Below are positions 1 through 9,593 of a stretch of 64,000 nt of DNA, in pieces. Position 1 is the stretch's first letter, and every line of letters begins with the position of its first letter. The notes beneath the pieces were generated by a model. That model was not told where the DNA came from and ran no database searches. It was given only the letters and a program-made list of their open reading frames with translations. Origin of the DNA: Planktothrix serta PCC 8927. Lineage in GTDB: Bacteria; Cyanobacteriota; Cyanobacteriia; Cyanobacteriales; Microcoleaceae. Location: positions 317,412 to 381,411 of the forward strand of contig NZ_LR734877.1 of assembly GCF_900010725.2 (NCBI RefSeq), written 5' to 3'. The position numbers were made by a program, and so were the translations under genes.

Positions 1-1855
1 TGATAATCAACTGATTGCTTCTGCGAGTGATGATAAAACCATTAAATTATGGACTCGTGAGGGTAAAGTTATTAAAACTTTAGAAGGACATCAGGATTCT
101 GTTTGGTTTGTCACCTTTAGTCCGAATAGTCAACTTATCGCCTCTGCAAGTAAGGATAAGAAAATAAAACTTTGGACAAAAGATGGAACAATTATCAGAA
201 CATTGGAAGGACATAAAGATGAAGTCAAATGGGTTAGTTTTAGTCCTGATGGACAACAAATTGCTTCCGCAAGTAAAGATAAAACGGTTAAAATTTGGAG
301 CTTAGATGGTCGATTAATTCAAACTTTAAACGGACATCAAAAAACAGTTCTTAGTGTTGTTTTTAGTCCCGATGGTCAACAAATTGCTTCATCGAGTGAA
401 GATGGGATTATTAATCTCTGGACTCGTCAAGGGAAGCTGATTAAAACAATTAAGGCTCATTCCCAACCAATTTGGAGTATTAGTTTTAGTCCTGATAGTC
501 AAATAATTGCATCAGCTAGTGATGATAAGACGGTTAAATTATGGAATCGTGAAGGTGAATTAATTAGAACTTTAGAGGGACATCAACAGGCTGTTAATAC
601 TGTTGATTTTAGCCGAGATGGTCATTTAATTGCAACGGGAAGTACAGATACAACCATTAAAATCTGGACAAAAGAAGGTTCATTAATTTCTACACTGCAA
701 GGACATAAAGATATTATTAATCAAGTTAGTTTTTCTAAGCAGGAAGAAAGGTTAGTTTCTGCCAGTAAAGACGGGATTGTGAGAATCTGGAGTTTACAAG
801 CATTACCTAAAATGATTGAACTGAAAGACTATAAAATCTACAGTAGTAGTTTTTCTCGTCAAGATAATAATTGGGTTGCTTCTCCGGGACGAGATTTACG
901 CATCAAAGATGATAAAAAAGATGATGTCGTTGTATTATGGACTTTAAATGGAACAGTCCAAAAAACTTTCCAAGGTCATCGTGATACTGTTAATAACGTC
1001 GGTTTTAGTCCTGATGGAAAAATGATTGCATCAGCGAGTGATGACCGAACAGTCAAAATCTGGAATTTAGAAGGTAAAGAAATTAAATCTATTGTTCATC
1101 CATCTGCTGTTTGGAGTGTGGTTTATAGTCCGAATGGTCAGTTAATTGCAACAGCAAGTAATGACAATAAAATTAGAATTTGGAATATTAATGGAACTTT
1201 AAAGCGAACATTTGATGAGCATAAAGACCAAATTAATGATTTGAGTTTTAGTCCCGATGGTAACATTTTAGTTTCAGCAAGTAATGATAAAACTGTGAAA
1301 TTATGGGATGTGAATCAGGGGAGTCAAATTTCACAGTTAAGAGGTGCTCAAATTCGGTTTGGTTCAATGAATTTTAGTCCCGATGGTCAATTGATTGCAG
1401 CCACTAAAGATGGAGAATCTATTTCCATTTGGAAAAAGGAGGGTTTAAAGTGGAAACCTATTGAAACTTCAGTCGTTTTAGGAAAACATGGGAAAGGAAT
1501 TTATGAAGTTAATTTTAGCCCTAATAGTAAAATTTTGGCTTCTGCTAGTGCAGATGGTACAATTAAGCTTTGGGATGTTAATGGAAGTTTAATTACGACT
1601 TTAAAGCCAAGTTTAGAACCTATTTTATCCGTTAATTTTAGCCCGGATGGGAAAAGCTTAGTCGGAATTCAAAAAACAGATCCGAATCAAGTTAGTCGAA
1701 TTAGTATTTGGAATATTGATACAAATCAGGTGAATCAAAACCCTAATATCTTACTAGAAAAAGCTTGTAATCAGCTTCATGATTATTTAGAAACTGGCTC
1801 TAATTCTAGTGATAGAAATCCAGAAATTTGTGAGGCGTTTAATACTTCTCGCTAA
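1..1855 (+). CDS. WD40 repeat protein, 5' end outside window
   Basis: The reading frame is open from base 2, so the gene starts upstream and only its C-terminal part (about 617 residues) is seen. It is a chain of WD40 blades of about 41 residues, each ending near K-x-W and carrying the H-x-D/FSPDGQ-IASAS-DKTVKLW pattern; about 14 blades can be counted, with one more divergent blade around 830-960. The last 40 residues (LLEKACNQLHDYLETG) match the tail common to cyanobacterial WD40 proteins that carry an N-terminal NB-ARC or similar signalling domain. A scaffold or sensor role is inferred; the missing N-terminus would decide it. Confidence 0.93.
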   Translation, partial: DNQLIASASDDKTIKLWTREGKVIKTLEGHQDSVWFVTFSPNSQLIASASKDKKIKLWTKDGTIIRTLEGHKDEVKWVSFSPDGQQIASASKDKTVKIWSLDGRLIQTLNGHQKTVLSVVFSPDGQQIASSSEDGIINLWTRQGKLIKTIKAHSQPIWSISFSPDSQIIASASDDKTVKLWNREGELIRTLEGHQQAVNTVDFSRDGHLIATGSTDTTIKIWTKEGSLISTLQGHKDIINQVSFSKQEERLVSASKDGIVRIWSLQALPKMIELKDYKIYSSSFSRQDNNWVASPGRDLRIKDDKKDDVVVLWTLNGTVQKTFQGHRDTVNNVGFSPDGKMIASASDDRTVKIWNLEGKEIKSIVHPSAVWSVVYSPNGQLIATASNDNKIRIWNINGTLKRTFDEHKDQINDLSFSPDGNILVSASNDKTVKLWDVNQGSQISQLRGAQIRFGSMNFSPDGQLIAATKDGESISIWKKEGLKWKPIETSVVLGKHGKGIYEVNFSPNSKILASASADGTIKLWDVNGSLITTLKPSLEPILSVNFSPDGKSLVGIQKTDPNQVSRISIWNIDTNQVNQNPNILLEKACNQLHDYLETGSNSSDRNPEICEAFNTSR

Positions 1856-1863
1856 AATAGCAA

Positions 1864-1891
1864 GTAGAGACGTTGTATACAACGTCTCTAC
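1864..1891. repeat. 28-nt perfect palindrome, GTAGAGACG family
   Basis: The sequence reads GTAGAGACGTTG, TATA, CAACGTCTCTAC and equals its own reverse complement. It lies 8 bases after the WD40 stop codon. Related copies occur at 16216-16243, 41202-41229 and 46727-46752. It may act as a terminator hairpin, but the recurrence shows it is a dispersed element. Confidence 0.8.
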
Positions 1892-1926
1892 AAAAGGGTT
1901 TATTTAATCTGGATTGAATATAAAAA

Positions 1927-1955
1927 GGTGCGTGCGCGATGCTTACGCACCCTAC
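1927..1955. repeat. Dispersed 29-nt GGTGCGTGCGCG repeat
   Basis: Imperfect inverted repeat (GGTGCGTGCGCG ... TTACGCACC) whose reverse complement recurs nearly unchanged at 34120-34148 and 60139-60167. All three copies are intergenic. Confidence 0.75.
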
Positions 1956-1970
1956 AATTAGTGATTAATA

Positions 1971-2192
1971 TTAATCTCGTGGAGGTCTACCCGTATCTAG
2001 GTCTTGACTTTCCTCTCTAGCTTGAGAACAAATAGAGGGTAAATGCTGTTGTTTTAGGGTCGTATTATTGTGAACGTTACAGGGAGAATTCACAGAAGAA
2101 CTGGAAATAGTGAACGGTGAAGCTTGAGCTTGGGTTGCTGTGATCACCGATAACATAATAAAGGTTAAAGGGATCAGACTTTTGTGTAACAT
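1971..2192 (-). CDS. Small secreted protein, unknown function
   Basis: A 73-residue protein with a clear signal peptide: a short charged start (MLHKS), a hydrophobic core, and a likely cleavage site after TQAQA near residue 24. The mature part is short, polar and carries two cysteines (SPCNVHN and SICSQ), which could form one disulfide in the periplasm. A strong ribosome binding site (AAGGAG, 8 bases upstream of the ATG) supports the call. I do not recognise the family. Confidence 0.6.
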   Translation of the reverse strand: MLHKSLIPLTFIMLSVITATQAQASPFTISSSSVNSPCNVHNNTTLKQQHLPSICSQAREESQDLDTGRPPRD

Positions 2193-2755
2193 AATTAGAC
2201 TCCTTCGGGTATAATTAAAGCGTAAATCCGTTTATTGAACCCATGAATTAATGCACTAAAATAAGGGTTTAAGCTTGCTTTAAATTTGTGGTTTAGAGGG
2301 GTGATAAACGGATTTTATTTCTCTAAGATGTGCGGGATGTTATTGACTACAAGAAAAACCAGTAAATTCATGAATTATTTGGTTTTCTAGTCTTAACAAT
2401 CTACTTTACTATTGAGATTTTGTTGATCAGGAATAGTGTCAATTGATGAGTAGTTTCTTATCATTGATTCATTTTATTTACACCTAAAGAGAAGGATAGA
2501 GGCTTAATTTTTTTCTCTCTATCTCCTAGGATAGTGAACTGGTCTGTATAGTTCGGGTGAGTTATTCCACTTTCTCTAGCGTCATGTTTATTTTTTATAC
2601 TACTTTTATACTACAAAAATTTGGTAAAAACACGCTCCCAGAAACCCGGTTTTGGGAGGTTGTCTCTGGACTGAAAACCAGATTTTTTGTGAAGAAACCT
2701 GGTTTTTGCTTAAATCTTGTGTTTCAGTTACAATATTGGCACATTTACAGGACTA
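2193..2755. other. Non-coding stretch between small secreted protein and dnaG
   Basis: No convincing gene. It holds a 12-bp inverted repeat (AAATCCGTTTAT at 2224-2235 and its complement at 2304-2315) in the promoter region of the small secreted gene. Near 2640-2710 there are three degenerate copies of the cyanobacterial GAAACCNGGTTT motif in mixed orientations. Confidence 0.6.
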
Positions 2756-4699
2756 TTAATTAAAATTCATTCCCCCTAAAGGAACAGATATTAAATCATG
2801 AAATTGGGTATCCCGAATTCGTTTTAATTCCCATATCCATTTTGTTTCTGCATCAATTTGTTGATAATATTTTTGAGCCAAGTTCTGCTCTTTTGAAACA
2901 TCTGTTTCTTGCCATAATTTTAACGCCATATCTCGTCTTTTTTGACAAATTACAGTTTCAATAGACGCAACAGAACTGCGAATAATTAAGCGGGCGCGAC
3001 AAATATCAATTTCTGTATGTTCATCCAGATAAAATAAATGATAAAATTGTTTTGTTTGTTGATTTTCCTGTAAGCAAACTTGTTGCAATTCTAAAATTAA
3101 ATCAACGGAATCTAAACTTTTTTGATATTTTTCTTCAATTTTAGTAATTTCTCGCCATAAAAACCGATGATGCGCTAAACTAAATTGTAAATCTCTGGCT
3201 TCTAAAGCATCAAAAATGGTGAGACGATATTCGGGACAATGTAAATAAATTCTCAGGAGTTTAACTTCGGCTTCTTCTAATAAACTGCGTTCAGAATTAA
3301 CTGTAACTAAAGCATTAGAAGATAGTTTATCTTTTCCCGTTTCTACCTGGGGTTTATTAACTTGGGTTTGTAAATTTTTAGCTAAAAGCGGAATTAACCG
3401 AGATTGTCCTTGACTCAGAAGTTCAGCACAATATTCAATATAATGAGTGCGTTGCATTCCATTGTCAATTTTTCTTAATAACTCTACCATCTGATGAGAG
3501 ACTTGTTGAGATTGGGCAACGGTTTCTAGGTTTTTTCCCATTAATAATCGTTGAATTTGCCACTCAATCCAAAGGGGAGAATTTAACAATAATTTTTGAT
3601 AATCTTCGGCAGAATTATGGATTAAAAATTCATCAGGATCTTTCCCAGAGGGAATATTTAAAATCCGTAAGTTAATATAACCTTGATAAGCGAGATCTTC
3701 AATTTCCCCGATGGCGCGTTCGGCGGCTTTATTTCCAGCAACATCGGCATCAAAATTCAGAATAATTTGCTTAGATTCAGTATAACGAACTAACTGCCGA
3801 ACTTGATTTAAACTTAAGGCAGTTCCTAAAGAAGCCACAACGTTTTGAATTCCCGCCGTATGTAAAGCAATGACATCAAAATAGCCTTCAACAACAATCG
3901 CTTGATCTTGCTTACTAATTGCATTTTTAGCTTTGTCTAAAGCAAATAACGTTTTACCTTTATCAAATAATTCGGTTTCGGGAGAATTGAGATATTTCGG
4001 AAGTTCATCTCCTAAACTTCTGCCCCCAAATCCAATAATTTTTCCCTGACTATCATGAATTGGAATCATTAACCGATCTCTAAACCGATCATAATACCCA
4101 TTTCCTGTTTTTCGAGGCACAATTAACCCTGCTTGTTCGACTAATTCCGCCGGAAAATGTTTTTGTTCAACTAGATAATCATAGAGAGTTTCCCATCCTT
4201 GGGGCGCATATCCTAATTGAAACTGTTGAATTGTATCTTCTTTAAGATGGCGTTTTAATTTTAAATAATCTAAAGCGGGTAATCCTTCCGATTGTCTTAA
4301 AACGTGTTGATAAAAGCTGGTAGCGATCGCTAAAATCTCATATAATTGTTCTCGTAAAGAAATCTGTCTCTGTAATTCCTCTCGTTTTTCGGGTTCTACA
4401 GTTTTCACCGGAATTTGATAGCGTTTAGCTAACTCTAAAACCACTTCACTAAAGGAACGTTTCTCTAAATCCATGATAAATTTCATGGCATTTCCCGCCG
4501 CCCCACATCCAAAACAATAAAACATTTGTTTAGTCGGACTAACGGTAAAACTAGGGGTTTTTTCATCATGAAAGGGACACAACCCCACAAAATCTTTTCC
4601 CCGTCGTTTCAAGACCACTTTCTCGGATACGACATCATAAATATCAGCGCGTTCCTTAACATCTTCGATTGTTTCTGGATGAATTCGGGGAGTCAACAT
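2756..4699 (-). CDS. dnaG: DNA primase DnaG
   Basis: Synthesises RNA primers on the lagging strand during replication. The 647-residue length is usual for the family. The N-terminal zinc-binding domain has the CHC2 pattern (C41, H44, C62, C65). The catalytic core follows, with the TOPRIM signature VVEGYFDVIAL and the metal-binding NFDAD motif at roughly residues 270-330, then a helicase-interacting C-terminal region. The start MLTPRIHPETI is the conserved one. The promoter region and 5' coding bases are partly duplicated at 5721-5896, beyond a toxin-antitoxin pair. Confidence 0.97.
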   Translation of the reverse strand: MLTPRIHPETIEDVKERADIYDVVSEKVVLKRRGKDFVGLCPFHDEKTPSFTVSPTKQMFYCFGCGAAGNAMKFIMDLEKRSFSEVVLELAKRYQIPVKTVEPEKREELQRQISLREQLYEILAIATSFYQHVLRQSEGLPALDYLKLKRHLKEDTIQQFQLGYAPQGWETLYDYLVEQKHFPAELVEQAGLIVPRKTGNGYYDRFRDRLMIPIHDSQGKIIGFGGRSLGDELPKYLNSPETELFDKGKTLFALDKAKNAISKQDQAIVVEGYFDVIALHTAGIQNVVASLGTALSLNQVRQLVRYTESKQIILNFDADVAGNKAAERAIGEIEDLAYQGYINLRILNIPSGKDPDEFLIHNSAEDYQKLLLNSPLWIEWQIQRLLMGKNLETVAQSQQVSHQMVELLRKIDNGMQRTHYIEYCAELLSQGQSRLIPLLAKNLQTQVNKPQVETGKDKLSSNALVTVNSERSLLEEAEVKLLRIYLHCPEYRLTIFDALEARDLQFSLAHHRFLWREITKIEEKYQKSLDSVDLILELQQVCLQENQQTKQFYHLFYLDEHTEIDICRARLIIRSSVASIETVICQKRRDMALKLWQETDVSKEQNLAQKYYQQIDAETKWIWELKRIRDTQFHDLISVPLGGMNFN

Positions 4700-4850
4700 T
4701 GGGGATGAGATTAAAATGATAAGTCTTTATTTTGCCATAAAATACCCTTGATGATCCCTCTAATTTTTTTAGTATCTGATTTTTTGAAAGGTATCATTAT
4801 TTACAAGGGGCATAAATTCAAGAAATTGAACTTGCTATTGATCGCACCCT

Positions 4851-5285
4851 TTAAACACCCATATTTTCAATACTCCAATCTTCAAACCTCAACCCAGGAA
4901 CTCGTTCAAAATCTTGTCGATTGCGTGTTACTAAAATTCCATTATTTGCCATCACAAGAGCGGCAATGCGTAAATCTTGCGTACCAATGCGAATTTTTTG
5001 ACGCAATAACTCAAAATAACAATGATAAGATTCCTGGTCAAAATTTATCACATTAATAGTTTGATAATACTTTAAAGTTTCTTCTAATCTTGCGTAAGCA
5101 AATAAAAGCTCATCAGCAGATTTTGCTTTTTTAATTTGGTTTAAACGTCCATAAAACTGTTCTTCTACTGTAACAATAGTAACTGCAACTTCTTCAGGAC
5201 TAACTGTAATCACTCGTTGTGTTACAACAGGATGTTGTCGTTGAAATAAGGAAATATGATCAGTATCTAATATCCAAAAACTCAC
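4851..5285 (-). CDS. PIN-domain toxin, VapC-like ribonuclease
   Basis: A 144-residue PIN protein. The N-terminal ILDTDHISL carries the first conserved Asp. A mid-protein Glu (TVEEQFYG) and the C-terminal block IGTQDLRIAALVMANNGILVTRN complete the usual acidic metal site. Such toxins cleave RNA to halt growth until neutralised by the partner antitoxin. It lies 5 bases downstream of the putative antitoxin at 5291-5656 in the same direction, so the two are likely cotranscribed. Confidence 0.88.
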   Translation of the reverse strand: MSFWILDTDHISLFQRQHPVVTQRVITVSPEEVAVTIVTVEEQFYGRLNQIKKAKSADELLFAYARLEETLKYYQTINVINFDQESYHCYFELLRQKIRIGTQDLRIAALVMANNGILVTRNRQDFERVPGLRFEDWSIENMGV

Positions 5286-5290
5286 TTTTT

Positions 5291-5656
5291 CTACTCCTCT
5301 CCATCAATTTGACGATAATATTCTTCTGTTTCAGCATCTCTTTCACGACGATAATCTTCAATATCTTTGAGCATCTCGTCAAAATAGGGATCGTCTTTAA
5401 ACATTCCTGCAAATTTCATCCAAGGATGTTTCGGTTTGGGTAGAGGAATTTCTAATTGCACAATTTCACCTTGTTTCAAAATAGCATTAACTTGTTCTAA
5501 TAATTGTTCTAGTGCTGCTTCTCGACTTGAACCTTTAGCTTTACAATCTAAACCTAATACTGTTACTATATATTCTTCATTTTGTTGTTGAATTAACACA
5601 GGATAAGTCAATTTGGCAATAGATGCAGATGACGATTGAATTAAGTTGGCAGTCAT
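5291..5656 (-). CDS. Putative antitoxin, HicB-like N-terminus
   Basis: A 121-residue protein. Residues 15-60 (LTYPVLIQQQNEEYIVTVLGLDCKAKG, then SREAALEQLLEQVNAIL) resemble a HicB-type fold that reads as strand-strand-helix. The acidic, charged C-terminus (residues 80-121) probably wraps the toxin. It lies directly upstream of the PIN toxin. Its role as antitoxin rests on this arrangement; its family is less certain than that of the toxin. Confidence 0.75.
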   Translation of the reverse strand: MTANLIQSSSASIAKLTYPVLIQQQNEEYIVTVLGLDCKAKGSSREAALEQLLEQVNAILKQGEIVQLEIPLPKPKHPWMKFAGMFKDDPYFDEMLKDIEDYRRERDAETEEYYRQIDGEE

Positions 5657-5720
5657 AGAATTATCCTTTTATAATCTAATTCAGTCTTATTATACACTAA
5701 AGGTTTGAAGTCCCCCTGGC

Positions 5721-5896
5721 TGTCTTAAAGCCTGTTGATAAAAACTCGTTGTGATCGCTAAGATCTCATATAATTGTTCTCGTAAAGAAATCTATCTTTG
5801 TAATTCTATTTCTGGATGAATTCGGGGAGTCAACATTGGGGATAGAACTAAAATTGCTAGTCTTTATTTTGACATAGAATCCCCTAATCTGATCCT
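5721..5896 (-). pseudogene. Decayed partial copy of the dnaG 5' region
   Basis: Bases 5721-5806 match 4293-4377 inside dnaG. Bases 5809-5896 match 4672-4757, which is the dnaG start codon region and its upstream sequence (GGATGAATTCGGGGAGTCAA is shared exactly). About 290 bases between the two blocks are deleted. Mismatches are scattered and the reading frame is dead. The copy sits just upstream of the PIN toxin-antitoxin pair, so the pair lies between two copies of the dnaG start region. Confidence 0.88.
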
Positions 5897-5948
5897 TTTC
5901 TCCTTCTTTGTGTCTTTGTACCTTTGTGGTTTTTTAATCCCTTAACCC

Positions 5949-7532
5949 TCATGGAATGATGGGTATAGCTGTTGATAAAGAATAGTTTTCCCAACTTCTA
6001 AAGGGTTGAATTTCTGTTTCTTCGTTGAGAATTGTCACCACTCGATCATAAATTTCTTGGGCGTGTTGAGGAGAATTGCCAATACAAGTTAATCCCAATT
6101 TTCCATAGCGAGATAAACATCCCATTAAGTGAAAAACTGTTCCCGTTTCCGTACTATTATCAAAGTGTAACTGATGATTAACAATAATATCCATTAAATC
6201 ATTCGGTAATAATCCCTGATACTGTTCGTTTTGTAAATTATCAGAAGCCATATAAAACTTAGGATGAGATTTTTGACTATAAAATAGCCCTGTTTTTAAA
6301 TCATAAGACCCATTTGTTAATAACTTTAAGGTCATAAACGGATGGGTCGTTCCTCCTCGACGTAAATTGATTTCTATCGCCTGTAAATCCCAATCTGAAC
6401 GGTCGGGTTGATGCACCGCAATAAAATCTACACTAAACCGTTCTAATGCCCCTTTATGGGCTAAATTTTGACCAATTTTTTCTCCCATTTCCTGCAATTT
6501 TAATCGATAGACTTCTTGGGCGGGAAATCGACATCCTTGAAAGACTTGACCATCGGGGCCACCTAAAATTTGATCATGGGTAGAGAGAACTTCAACCTTT
6601 CCCGTCGGAAAAATTTCACATTGAACACTGGGAGATTCTTTCAACTCTCCTTCAATAAAGGCTTCTACAATTGCTCCTAATTCGGAAAGGCGATCGCTAA
6701 AGGTTTCCCAAGTTTCATTCGGGGCTTGAAAGCTTAAATTATACCAGTAGGTTTTGAGAATTTTTTCTCGTTCATGAAGGGTTAAATCTTGCAAAGGTCT
6801 TAAGTCTAATAGGGCATTTCCTTCTCCAGAAAATCCCTGATTGAGTTTAATTACCATCCGTTTTAAATCAGGTTGACGATCCCATAATTTTAGGGCAACT
6901 TCTGTTAAGTCTTCGGAATTCCAAACTAACGGACTACCATCGGGATGAGGAATTCCAGTTTCAGCAAATATTTGCCGACTTCCGCTTTTAGTTCCCCAAT
7001 AATTTAAGTCAGGATCAACTCCAAATAAAGGGATATTTAATTGTACTGATAATTCCCGTTCTAAAAGAGTGGAATTAAAACAAACCATGTAAGATTTATT
7101 CGGTCTTAAAACTTGATGAATGCGAGAGATTAAACGGGGACGTTCTAAAATTTTTTGGGTTAAGGGTTTGGGAGAGGTATCATAGGTTGAAAATAAGAGT
7201 AAACGCTCCCGAACATGACTCAGGGGAATTCCGGGCATTAAGTTTAAATAATAATCAATTACGGTGGGATGAATGGGTTGGGAAGATACATAAATTAACC
7301 GCATTCTAGGATTTCGTAACCGAATTAAAGAAAACAGTAATCGTTCTTCATATTGATGGGCGCCCTGAACTTTTTCTAACTGATGACTATCCAAACTCAA
7401 GGAGGGAATAAGAACGACATCCTGATCCTGTAGTTCCTGATGGCTTGAGGTTTGAAAGCGTTGGCGAAGTTGAATTTGCAATTCTCGAAACCGTTGCACC
7501 GTGTTTTCATCTGAGTGATAAAATTCAGCCAT
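5949..7532 (-). CDS. ATP-grasp ligase, PGM1-like peptide ligase family
   Basis: A 527-residue protein. The N-terminal 150 residues resemble the pre-ATP-grasp domain of cyanobacterial proteins related to the peptide ligase PGM1. The core from about residue 170 holds ATP-grasp features: the nucleotide-binding segment MVIKLNQGFSGEGNALL and the metal-binding segment DLQAIEINLRRGGTTHPFM. Members ligate a carboxylate to an amine using ATP; the substrate cannot be read from sequence. It runs with the GT39-like gene upstream (86-base gap) and could share a transcript with it. Confidence 0.82.
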   Translation of the reverse strand: MAEFYHSDENTVQRFRELQIQLRQRFQTSSHQELQDQDVVLIPSLSLDSHQLEKVQGAHQYEERLLFSLIRLRNPRMRLIYVSSQPIHPTVIDYYLNLMPGIPLSHVRERLLLFSTYDTSPKPLTQKILERPRLISRIHQVLRPNKSYMVCFNSTLLERELSVQLNIPLFGVDPDLNYWGTKSGSRQIFAETGIPHPDGSPLVWNSEDLTEVALKLWDRQPDLKRMVIKLNQGFSGEGNALLDLRPLQDLTLHEREKILKTYWYNLSFQAPNETWETFSDRLSELGAIVEAFIEGELKESPSVQCEIFPTGKVEVLSTHDQILGGPDGQVFQGCRFPAQEVYRLKLQEMGEKIGQNLAHKGALERFSVDFIAVHQPDRSDWDLQAIEINLRRGGTTHPFMTLKLLTNGSYDLKTGLFYSQKSHPKFYMASDNLQNEQYQGLLPNDLMDIIVNHQLHFDNSTETGTVFHLMGCLSRYGKLGLTCIGNSPQHAQEIYDRVVTILNEETEIQPFRSWENYSLSTAIPIIP

Positions 7533-7617
7533 AAGCCTAACCTGTTGAACCCGATATCACCATCTTAGTTCAGAGGATCAATCCCATAGAGGTTTCCAGA
7601 AAAATCGCAAAATTTTG

Positions 7618-9231
7618 TTACTTCAGTTCCCAGAGTTGGGTTTGTTGATTAACGGGTTCTAGCTGATAGTGATCAGTTTTAATCCTTTGGCGTAATTCTT
7701 GAGAGGGGTTGAGGGCAAAAATTTTAGGCCCGATGGGAAGTAATAATAAATTGGGTTCAGAATTGACCATAAATAGTTTGATCTTAGGGTTTAATTCATA
7801 ACTCAGTGAAATAATATTTCCCAAATTTGTATAATCACTTCCTTGATCAACGATTAGGGTAGAGGATGGATTTTGATTGAAATAACGAGCCATTTGGGGA
7901 ATTTCATGACTCGGAACTTGATGCCACCAGGTTAAGGAATTGGCACTGATACTAATGGAAATAATACTCAAGGTAAAGACTGTTGCTAACAGTCCTCGCC
8001 AGAATATTTCTCCATCCATTAAAGAAATTTTATTGCTCTGAATATGAGTCGAAAACAGATAAGCAAGGGCTAATTGCAGGGCTGGAAAAGCAGGAATTAG
8101 AAAGCGCGTTACCCCTGAACGTCCTCCTCCTAAAAGCACATCAGGTAAAGCTAAGATTAATAAGGGAACTAAAATCGATGTCCAAATAAATAGGCGAGTT
8201 GGTCGATTTGTTTGTTGGCTAATTTGAAATAATGCAGCCAGAATTAACAGAAGAAATGGCAGTCTGAGTAAATACATCTGAATACTGTTGAAGTCAAAGT
8301 TGATATCAACAAATAGAGAGGTAAAACTCAAAATCCAAAACTTGAGTAAATTGAGTAAGCTAATTGAATAACTTGACCAGTTAGTAACATCTACAGCCCG
8401 TTGTAAATTATTGATTAAAATTATTAACCAAGGACTATAAGCTAGGATAGCGATCGCAACGGCAGCTAAAAATTCTAACAATAAAACAGAAAAAGGAAAC
8501 CGTTTTCGTTTTTTAAAAGATCGGGAAGGTTGAAGACTTAGTAACAGAATATAAGCCCCATGACCCATAATTGTTAACCCGAATAAAACATGGGTATAGA
8601 GTCCTAAAATACAAGCTAAACTATAACCGACCCACAATAAAGGATGTCGCCAACGAACTGCTTTGAGTAAAAAATAACTACTAACAATCACCGTTAAGGT
8701 GAGTAAACTATATTGTCGGGCAGTTTGAGCAAATAGAATATCAAAGGGAGATAAAGCTAAAAAAGCCGTAGCTAGTAAAGCGGTTTGGGAAGATTGAAAA
8801 AGTTCCCAAGCCAATAAATACATTAAAGGTAGAGAGATTAAACTAATAAAAGCGGGTAAAATCCGAGAAGCCAGAATAGAATTACCGCCTATAAACATCC
8901 ATCCTCGTGCTAACAAATAGTAAAAGGGAGAATGTTGAGGATCTTCTGTGGCTAAAGAATTGAGAGTATCTTGGGGGGTACTCCCCGGTTTAAGTTGTTG
9001 ATATTTCAGCAGATCAACGGGGGAAACCATGCGATTTTGGTAGAATTCTTGGGCGAATTCTTGACTGGTGTATCCCGCAGCCCGCAGGGTTGTATAAACC
9101 TCATCATGCCAATAGATTTTTCCATCTAAAGTTACAAACCGAAAGGCAATACCAACAACAATGGCAACAATTAAAAATAAGGTCAGAACATGAGGGCGAA
9201 TTTTTTTGAAAAATTTCCAGGGATGAAGCAT
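7618..9231 (-). CDS. GT39-like membrane glycosyltransferase
   Basis: A 537-residue multi-pass membrane protein with about ten hydrophobic segments. The first extracytoplasmic loop carries DGKIYWHDEVYTTLRAAGY, the acidic pair typical of the ArnT/PMT (GT39) fold. Such enzymes move a sugar from a polyprenyl phosphate carrier to a lipid or protein outside the membrane. The soluble C-terminal tail is short. Substrate unknown; surface polysaccharide or glycolipid modification is inferred. Confidence 0.85.
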   Translation of the reverse strand: MLHPWKFFKKIRPHVLTLFLIVAIVVGIAFRFVTLDGKIYWHDEVYTTLRAAGYTSQEFAQEFYQNRMVSPVDLLKYQQLKPGSTPQDTLNSLATEDPQHSPFYYLLARGWMFIGGNSILASRILPAFISLISLPLMYLLAWELFQSSQTALLATAFLALSPFDILFAQTARQYSLLTLTVIVSSYFLLKAVRWRHPLLWVGYSLACILGLYTHVLFGLTIMGHGAYILLLSLQPSRSFKKRKRFPFSVLLLEFLAAVAIAILAYSPWLIILINNLQRAVDVTNWSSYSISLLNLLKFWILSFTSLFVDINFDFNSIQMYLLRLPFLLLILAALFQISQQTNRPTRLFIWTSILVPLLILALPDVLLGGGRSGVTRFLIPAFPALQLALAYLFSTHIQSNKISLMDGEIFWRGLLATVFTLSIISISISANSLTWWHQVPSHEIPQMARYFNQNPSSTLIVDQGSDYTNLGNIISLSYELNPKIKLFMVNSEPNLLLLPIGPKIFALNPSQELRQRIKTDHYQLEPVNQQTQLWELK

Positions 9232-9357
9232 AACATCCGTTTGAGTTAATAGAACAGGGAACAGGGAACAGGGAACAGAGGGGAAAAGAAAATAGGGAAT
9301 AGGGGATAGGAAAAAGTGATTAGGTATTCGATCAATTATATTGAAGGATGGAATATA

Positions 9358-9450
9358 ATATGAAATCTAATTATCAACGCTACAGATGATCCCCCCCAAC
9401 CCCCCTTAATAAGGGGGGAGATCTGTAGCAGACATTTTTGGATTTCATAT
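9358..9450. mobile_element. 93-bp MITE-like element, ATATGAAATC ends
   Basis: Bounded by perfect 10-bp terminal inverted repeats, ATATGAAATC (9358-9367) and GATTTCATAT (9441-9450). The middle holds a CCCCCC/GGGGGG hairpin around TTAATAA. It has no coding capacity. A relative sits at 41191-41278, where it cuts two genes. It is probably mobilised by a transposase elsewhere (inference). Confidence 0.75.
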
Positions 9451-9476
9451 AACGTTTAATTTTAGTGCTTTTGAAC

Positions 9477-9500
9477 AAAAAAGCAGGGTAATTCCCTGCC
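9477..9500 (-). terminator. Intrinsic terminator of the rbc operon
   Basis: Read on the minus strand, a GCAGGG stem with loop AATTA pairs with CCCTGC and is followed by a run of T (9482 down to 9477). It lies about 95 bases after the rbcS stop, the expected place to end the rbcL-rbcX-rbcS transcript. Confidence 0.85.
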
Positions 9501-9593
9501 TAAATTTGGCTCAAATTCTCAACAATTTTAAGCAATAGATGAGTTAGACGATCCTGAATTAGGTACTAACTCATCGCGTTTCAAGACTTGACC

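Larger units (their letters stand above)
9232..9593. other. Repeat-rich gap between GT39 gene and rbcS
   Basis: No gene. Near 9252-9280 the heptamer ACAGGGA repeats about four times (the GTTCCCT family on the other strand), followed by degenerate AATAGGG units. A small element lies at 9358-9450 and the rbc terminator at 9477-9500. Confidence 0.7.

Noticed and set aside
2557-2763. 68-codon plus-strand frame upstream of dnaG's end
   Set aside because: It translates degenerate GAAACCNGGTTT repeats, has no ribosome binding site and overlaps the dnaG stop.
4748-5056. 102-codon plus-strand frame across the PIN toxin
   Set aside because: It overlaps the clear PIN toxin on the other strand and has no recognisable protein features.
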